The notes under the pieces were generated by a model that worked only from the letters and a program-made list of their open reading frames with translations, was not told the DNA's origin and searched no databases. Positions 60,201 to 64,000 of a stretch of DNA of 64,000 bases are shown piece by piece. The stretch is from Erythrocercus mccallii (lineage: Eukaryota; Chordata; Aves; Passeriformes; Dicruridae). Made by a program: the position numbers and the translations under genes. The stretch is taken from positions 53,768 to 117,767 of the forward strand of contig VZRG01001960.1 in the NCBI GenBank assembly GCA_013397435.1. Reading direction: 5' to 3'. The first letter of the stretch is position 1. Each line of letters opens with the position of its first letter.

Positions 60201-60904
60201 AACCCAAAGTATTCTATGATCCTACCAGCTATCCTCATGTGATACTTCGTAGAAACACATCACAATGAGAAAAGCAAGCTACTCACCCAGTATTCAAGGA
60301 GCCTCCTTGCATCATAGCAATCAGGTGCTCTCTCCATTTTGTAAAGAAGAGAAAAGTACATGTGAACATTAAAGAATCTGACTGTAAGAAGAGGACAGAA
60401 GTGAGATACATCCTGCATCTTGCACGGAAGGTGTCTGCTCCCCTTCCCATCTCCTCACTCTCCTGTAGGACCACGGTTCTGTTCCCATTCCCATAGCACT
60501 GAGGCTCTTTGGGAAACTCCAGACTGCAGTGTCCAAGTCTATGTTACTGCTGCATTGATATAAATTTTATTAAAGACCTCAAGGGCCCACACACATGGTC
60601 ACATTATCACACCTTAACAACCAAGCTGTGGTTCATATCTGAGATGCACTGTCTCAGATTTTACTGCCTGCTGAGAAAGCACAGGCAGAGACAGGAGGAT
60701 TTGCTGACACAGGACACCTTGCCAAGCAGAAAGGGCTTAAATCCTTAAATTGTCACATCTACGGTGTCAGTCAGTGTCAGTGATGACCATGATAACATTT
60801 AAAATGGCCCCCTGAGCACTTACATGGAATGGTACCATTGGCACTGGCTGGAGGTACCAGGGGCAGCGTGGGGGCCCTTGCTGAGGATGCTTCACTGAAG
60901 GCTG
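42069..60904 (-). CDS. ADGRG4: Adhesion G-protein-coupled receptor G4 (GPR112), 3' eighteen coding exons; 5' end outside window
   Basis: This is a class B2 adhesion GPCR: a large ectodomain, autoproteolysis at the GPS, and a tethered peptide agonist in front of 7TM. Exons in gene order: 60824-60904, 60287-60381, 59837-59889, 59108-59149, 57549-57694, 56478-56610, 55834-55952, 54685-54895, 53435-53600, 52249-52371, 50522-50567, 49379-49482, 47896-48017, 47027-47295, 45726-45819, 44389-44678, 43696-43797 and 42119 (or 42069)-42277; about 785 residues, all phases agreeing. Seen: a hormone-receptor-like Cys/Trp motif, GAIN helices and strands, GPS (HCVFWDF...CNHLTHF), then seven TM segments and a Ser-rich tail. 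ADGRG4 is chosen over ADGRG2 because it neighbours BRS3. The pentraxin and mucin-like N-terminus known from mammals is not within the window. Confidence 0.9.
42962..43325 (-). mobile_element. CR1 LINE 3' region in ADGRG4 intron
   Basis: AGAATCTTAGAATAATTTAG at its start and later CACCATCTCTCTGGGCCACT, TGTCCATTGCCTCTTGTCTT and CCTTCCCAGGCTGAAAAAAT follow, in order, the reverse complement of the CR1 3' UTR. It is moderately diverged. Confidence 0.85.
43696..43797 (-). CDS. ADGRG4: ADGRG4 exon with end of TM7 and helix 8
   Basis: Reads GFFIFVFHCLMKDEVVKQC, then HFCCGRFRLSSYS, the classic adhesion-GPCR TM7 to helix-8 sequence. Acceptor TTTAG, donor CTG|GTAAGC. Confidence 0.94.
43915..43975 (+). 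mobile_element. CR1 LINE 3'-end fragment in ADGRG4 intron
   Basis: GGGATCTTTAAGGTCTCTTC then CAACCCAAGCTAAGCTATAG is a diverged CR1 terminus. Confidence 0.75.
44389..44678 (-). CDS. ADGRG4: ADGRG4 exon with loop-2 cysteine, TM5, TM6 and TM7 start
   Basis: Begins by completing F-C-W-I-Q (the loop-2 Cys-Trp pair) and carries LMFLLGLTWGFAFFAWGEM (TM6) and LFSIFNTLQG (TM7). Donor AAG|GTAATT. Confidence 0.95.
45726..45819 (-). CDS. ADGRG4: ADGRG4 exon with TM4 and start of loop 2
   Basis: Reads IPAIVITLVLIINKDFYGNG. Acceptor CATTAG, donor TT|GTAAGT; short and easily missed. Confidence 0.93.
47027..47295 (-). CDS. ADGRG4: ADGRG4 exon with TM2 and TM3
   Basis: Reads SVRRDNPSKILLNLCAALLM, then LLHYFLLAAFTWMGLESVHF, the typical adhesion-GPCR TM3. 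Ends CCIAGWG before GTAAGT. Confidence 0.95.
47461..47657 (+). mobile_element. CR1 LINE 3' region in ADGRG4 intron (between TM1 and TM2 exons)
   Basis: Reads GGTGAGACCCTGGCACAGGG, AGAAGCTGTGGCTGCCCCAT, CAAGGCCGGGTTGGACAGGG, AGTGTCCCTGCCAATGGCAG and ends near a degraded CATTCTATGA-like tail. It is the best-preserved CR1 copy here. Confidence 0.92.
47896..48017 (-). CDS. ADGRG4: ADGRG4 exon with TM1
   Basis: Reads DLARTEIDVTHDHILTLISY and TM1 (AGCGASSLFLGITLMTYLTL). Acceptor ACACAG, donor GA|GTAAGT. Confidence 0.92.
48229..48720 (+). other. 163-codon plus-strand open frame in ADGRG4 intron, function unknown
   Basis: This is an unusually long uninterrupted frame for intronic DNA, rich in Ser, Cys, Leu and Arg. 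No domain, signal peptide or membrane segment was recognised. It runs opposite to the host gene between the TM1 and GPS exons. It is probably a chance frame. Confidence 0.2.
49379..49482 (-). CDS. ADGRG4: ADGRG4 GPS cleavage-site exon and tethered agonist
   Basis: Reads NGLGGWNTSGCEIEY, then CFCNHLTHFGVLL. The conserved cysteines and H-L-T triad are intact, so autocleavage between L and T is expected, exposing THFGVLLDLA as tethered agonist (Stachel). Donor CTG|GTGAGT. Confidence 0.93.
49716..49940 (+). repeat. (GGAA)n microsatellite followed by GA-rich tract, with one undetermined base
   Basis: A GGAA tetranucleotide array runs to about 49843 and passes into GAGA/GAAA sequence to 49940: 225 bases with purines only apart from the N and one T near 49868. 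An N at 49764 marks an assembly uncertainty, so the array length is unreliable. It is intronic in ADGRG4, 234 bases from the GPS exon. Confidence 0.95.
50522..50567 (-). CDS. ADGRG4: ADGRG4 GPS micro-exon (46 bp)
   Basis: Reads GNAAVHCVFWDFGKN, the first half of the GPS with the conserved Cys and WDF. It was found because the flanking exons do not join in phase without it. Acceptor TTTCCAG, donor ACA|GTAAGT. Confidence 0.9.
50887..50917 (+). repeat. Three tandem copies of a 10-bp unit (TTTTTATCCT)
   Basis: A short minisatellite in the intron before the GPS micro-exon. On the minus strand it yields a Lys-Asp-Lys repeat in a meaningless frame. Confidence 0.85.
52249..52371 (-). CDS. ADGRG4: ADGRG4 GAIN subdomain B exon
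   Basis: Forty-one codons, DDSLTMERLNTYVVSASIEN to EPVTVTLHHIDQNR. Acceptor CCTGCAG; donor AGG|GTAGGA is slightly weak. Phase 0 on both sides. Confidence 0.9.
53435..53600 (-). CDS. ADGRG4: ADGRG4 GAIN domain exon
   Basis: Reads ILKMTEEMGYKVTYTERNMS, then VLRPDPSLFGGLAFGITSY, the transition to the beta subdomain. Acceptor TTGAAG, donor AAG|GTGAGA. Confidence 0.9.
54685..54895 (-). CDS. ADGRG4: ADGRG4 GAIN subdomain A (helical)
   Basis: Seventy codons of leucine/valine-rich helices (NAQDIVQHILYLLPDVTLRV, later VTLAETVLSIVDYILLQE). Acceptor TTTTCAG, donor ATAG|GTAAGT. Confidence 0.9.
55834..55952 (-). CDS. ADGRG4: ADGRG4 exon leading into the GAIN domain
   Basis: Reads DISIELEKGFWKKPNMTKC, then LEKLPNNILDLQDIKLTE. 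It contains an N-M-T sequon. Acceptor TTTCAG, donor GAAG|GTATGG. Confidence 0.88.
56478..56610 (-). CDS. ADGRG4: ADGRG4 hormone-receptor-like (HRM) motif exon
   Basis: Reads LTRCNGNYSWPVRSPASKTA, then CRKNPFQSAQRS with the closing Cys made across the junction (TG + T). The C...YxWP...C..NP..SA.R.C pattern is that of HRM-like segments in front of GAIN domains. Donor CTG|GTGAGT. Confidence 0.85.
57549..57694 (-). CDS. ADGRG4: ADGRG4 ectodomain exon
   Basis: Reads YICKVTVKDTSLEMQDLSLK and later EEPFSLYVKPEDMAVKSI. Amphipathic helix likely. Acceptor TTTGTAG, donor ATAG|GTAAAA. Confidence 0.85.
59108..59149 (-). CDS. ADGRG4: ADGRG4 ectodomain micro-exon (42 bp)
   Basis: Reads DNYPHHGTYKGTQ plus two bases. 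The donor sits in a GTGTGT run; the middle GT (59106-59107) is the only one keeping frame into YICKVTV of the next exon. Confidence 0.7.
59837..59889 (-). CDS. ADGRG4: ADGRG4 ectodomain small exon (53 bp)
   Basis: Reads FNIIFTGEGFVVTNLKV plus two bases. Acceptor TTTCTAG, donor CAG|GTAAAG. Confidence 0.8.
60145..60225 (+). mobile_element. CR1 LINE 3'-end fragment in ADGRG4 intron
   Basis: GGATTAGATAACCTATAGAG, GTCCCTTCCAACCC and ATTCTATGAT are the CR1 terminus; the TTCCAACCC...ATTCTAT part is partly duplicated. Confidence 0.85.
60287..60381 (-). CDS. ADGRG4: ADGRG4 ectodomain exon
   Basis: Reads RFFNVHMYFSLLYKME, then DCYDARRLLEYW. Acceptor CTTACAG, donor TGG|GTGAGT, phase 0. A competing open frame on the same strand is a shadow. 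Confidence 0.8.
60824..60904 (-). CDS. ADGRG4: ADGRG4 ectodomain exon, Ala/Ser/Pro-rich linker (most 5' exon placed)
   Basis: Encodes AFSEASSARAPTLPLVPPAS and an N-G-T sequon. Donor CAT|GTAAGT gives phase 1 into the next exon. The acceptor is ambiguous by three bases (60901 or 60904, a CAGCAG pair). Confidence 0.65.
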
Positions 60905-63900
60905 CTGGAAAGAACCATAAAAGGCCTGAGAATCCACACTGGCACAAGTGAGGAAGAGCACAATTCAGGTAAGAGAAAGGTTTGAGTCCTTCTGCGAAGG
61001 CCATGGTTACAAGGAGCTGCTGTGGTTCCTCAGCAGGGTGAAGGCAAAGGGCAAAATACACCCATACAGGGTTTTCTTCTTCACACAGGTCAACACAGCA
61101 TAACAAGGGAGAAAACAGGATTTATATCACAGAGAAAACCAGAGCTTATGTACCTTGAACCTATTTAATTTCTTGTGTTGGAAGACAGTTATCTGTGTTC
61201 CCTTGCCTGTGTAAGCTGTGCTAGCCCTCAGGCAAAGGCATTTGCAATGCCTGTGAAAGGAACACTGATATTCATCATCTCTGGGCTAATGATAACCTGG
61301 CATGAGGATTCCCATTTTAAATACTGGCCATCCTGCCTGTTGTTTTCAAAGTAAAGGACTCCAGGGAGCCATTCATAGCTAATTTTCCTTGAAGTGAATC
61401 ACCTTGTCAAAGCAGATATAATTTTTGCATTTTGCGCGCAATCTGCCACATCACCAGGCAGACAGGGAGAAAATGGATGATGTTTGTCACCTGTGAAAGG
61501 AATGAGTGTGTCCTTACAAACATACAAACATACCGTGTAAGCCTGCTTGTAGGTAAGATTGATAGATAAGGTAACAGAAAGGAATCATAAAATTCAGAGG
61601 AATGGTACTAATTGACAAGGAGTGTTGTTCAATCAAAGCCGTGTAAAATTCCTGAATTTAAAGAAGAGATACAAAAAGGGAGGGGGGGGTTATGTAGCAG
61701 GTGGTTGAAGAAGTCTGTACCTCTTAAATACCTCAGCCAATGTGGAAAGAGAGAGGATGATGTGGCCAGGAAAACAGGATTAAAAGGAGGCTGTGTCCTC
61801 CAACAATTTGAGAGACCCCAGGGGAAATGCCCCATGGCCTCTCCCTTAACTCCTGTGTCTCCTTTTTGGATGTAAACCTCTGGCACTGAATTTTTCCACA
61901 CACACGTAAAACGAAAAATTGCAGTGAACCAAATCATCCTGTTACGTAACAGGCCGGAGTGCTTAAAGAAATGCAGGGTCACAACATTCTGCCCCAGAAG
62001 TACCATTTCCTTGAGAGGCTGGTAATTGGTGTTTTTACTTAAATCTCTGACATGACTGTCAGAGATTTGACATTCCAGCTCTGACTCAGAGAAATAAATT
62101 CAACATATGAATACAAAGCCAAATGTCTAATAAGGAGTGTGGTCAGAAAGAAGCAGGATCAGATCATGCTTCATATATAAAACATTGTTTTCTCTACTGT
62201 AGTTCAAGTTAAGGAGACTCACCTATGCTCAAAATACAACAGTCCGTCTCTGACCCACTCAAATCAACGACAATTCATCCATGGACAATAACAGAAACAG
62301 GGGCTGGTAATAACTTGAAGTCTCCTATTTTTAACCTAAATGACTTCAAATTATCTTGTGAAGTTCAAAGGACAGCTAAAATCAAAAGCCCCTTCTGAGC
62401 AGACATGCTCCAGTACCTAAGCTTCTACTTGCTAGACACAGAATTGATTTTCCCTTTGCACTAAGCCACAGGCTGTGAAGTCAGCATAGGGTCAAACTGG
62501 AGCGAGTGGACAATAAAGCAACTGAAATCCAGCTCTGAGTCATCTCTCCAGGTTTGGCTCTTGCAGATTAAGCTCAGAACTTTCAGTCTTCAGCTCAGAT
62601 CTTCAGCCCCTGAATATTCCTCAGAAGTGTTTTGCTGTCACTTCATGATGCAGGAAACGGTTGTGCCTCCTCAAGAGAGGCAGAGTGCTCAAGGGTGGTA
62701 GAGAACTGAGCCAGGAGGATCCCACACTCACAGGGTAGGATGGGGAGCAAGAAAGATGGACCAGTTGTTCCGAAGATCAAACTGTCTAGCAACCTGCTTT
62801 GATAGACCACAGTCCCTGTTGTTCCTGGGATGCACAGAAAGCTGTAAAAACAGCAAGCCTGCTTTTCCCATGCTTGATGAATCTTAGATTTCCATTTGGA
62901 AATCTCTCCTCTTTACTCAGGCCTTTTGTATCCAAGATAGCAGTCAACTTTGGAAACCAGAGAACTAATCTATTCTGCTTTACTCTTCCACCAAGACACT
63001 GGGAAGCCCAGGAGCAGGCTGTCACATCACCATTTCAAATCCGTGGCTTGCAGTAGGTCAGAAACATCACCTGGAATGATGGGTATTTGCTGACTCTTTG
63101 GAAAAAGACACATGGGCTTTAGCTCATTGAGCTGCAACACAGACCTGGATGTTCCATCCACAGAGCGCCTACCAACTCTAACACCATTTGACAGAGTCAG
63201 GAATACATAGAAAACAAGAAGCCAGAAGTATCTAATTAATTAAATGCCCAAGAGACAAAGGAAGCTGACTCCTCAAAAAAACCCCTGAAGGATACAGAAC
63301 TAAGGGCATGTAGTTTTTACTCCAGCATCTGTTTACACCAAGCTCTCCCCAGCCTCACAATATATTCATCTCTCTCTCAGATTATTTAAAATTAAGAAGA
63401 AAACTAGAAAGCAGTGTGTGGGTGAGGCAGGGGGAGGAAGAGATGCAGACTGAGTCAGTGAGAGGATGAGAACACACACTTCACACATATTTATCATTCC
63501 TTCCCAGTAAATCCAGACATTCTCCATGCAGACAGGGTGCTTCTGTAAGCAAACAGCATTGGGAAAGAAGAGTAAAAAAGGGAAATAAGGTGCCACTTCC
63601 AAAGAAAAAGCTGCCCTATGCCCTCATTTGAGGACCTCCCTGCATTATGATTAAAAAAATTAAAAATTTATTCTATTTCTCATTTCTGCTACCTTTGAAA
63701 TTTGAGACCACCCACATTACCAGTAAAAAGACAAGTTTAACTCCACAAAAGTAAAGAAAGTCGTCAAGACATGTCAAATAAGAATCAATACATAGTTCAG
63801 CTCTAGGGTCCACATGGTCCAGGATCAGTTTGGGTGTCTGATTTTCTCAACCAAAGCTGAGAAAAAGTTGATAGATTTGGCTAAATGTTAATTCAGTCTT

Positions 63901-64000
63901 TTTATTATGAAGGTTTTATTTGGAAAGAGTTGGAGTTTTCCTCAACAGCCCTGTGTGCTGGAAGTCACCCCAGTCCTACAGGGTGCATTTTAGAGGCATG
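60905..64000. other. 5' flank or introns of ADGRG4; no exon supported
   Basis: Minus-strand frames are short (at most 125 codons) and lack the Ser/Thr-rich or pentraxin character expected of the missing N-terminal part. The large mucin-like exon of mammalian ADGRG4 is not here. No repeats were recognised. Confidence 0.5.

Noticed and set aside
62732..62793. Possible upstream ADGRG4 exon (frame LLDSLIFGTTG..., donor CCCT|GTGAGT)
   Set aside because: Phase would fit the exon at 60824-60904, but the peptide is hydrophobic and unlike an ectodomain linker, and the acceptor lacks a good pyrimidine tract. Not enough to call.

Overview
The window is nuclear genomic DNA from a vertebrate, most likely a bird. 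Four intron-containing genes are present, all on the minus strand. The repeats are CR1-type LINE fragments plus one solitary retroviral LTR, a typical avian mix. The gene order VGLL1 - HTATSF1 - BRS3 - ADGRG4 is, as I know it, the conserved block of human Xq26.3. The species cannot be fixed from the sequence. No prokaryotic features, CRISPR arrays, tRNAs or rRNAs were seen.

Layout by ascending coordinate; all four genes read from high to low. (1) 0.47-1.7 kb: two coding exons of VGLL1 (TEAD cofactor, Tondu motif). The last exon should lie below position 1. (2) 1.7-10.75 kb: no recognisable coding sequence. It holds VGLL1 upstream DNA and very AT-rich sequence that probably includes the HTATSF1 3' UTR. 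(3) 10.755-21.167 kb: all nine coding exons of HTATSF1 (two RRMs, the second a UHM), with a CpG-island promoter at about 20.93-21.64 kb. The protein is 453 aa and lacks the long acidic tail of the mammalian protein. (4) 22-26.9 kb: intergenic. (5) 26.96-31.42 kb: the complete three-exon BRS3 gene (396 aa). (6) 31.4-42 kb: intergenic, with a 663-bp solo LTR, CR1 fragments and a near-perfect hairpin at 41.75 kb. (7) 42.07-60.9 kb: eighteen 3' coding exons of ADGRG4, covering a hormone-receptor-like motif, the GAIN domain, the GPS cleavage site and 7TM. Its 5' part must lie beyond 64 kb.

The genes are independent single-promoter units with no operon logic: a TEAD cofactor, a U2 snRNP/SF3B1 splicing and repair factor, a bombesin-family receptor and an adhesion receptor. 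Exon ends were set by matching GT/AG signals and reading phase between neighbours; all adjacent phases agree.

The most interesting signals are: (a) a hairpin at 41.746-41.806 kb whose two stem mismatches become G-U wobbles only when read on the minus strand, so it could be a microRNA-like RNA; (b) a BRS3 with GRPR-like residues at three of the four positions known to explain why mammalian BRS3 binds bombesin peptides poorly; (c) a compact HTATSF1 that seems to keep only the extreme C-terminal acidic serine motif. No wholly new system was found.
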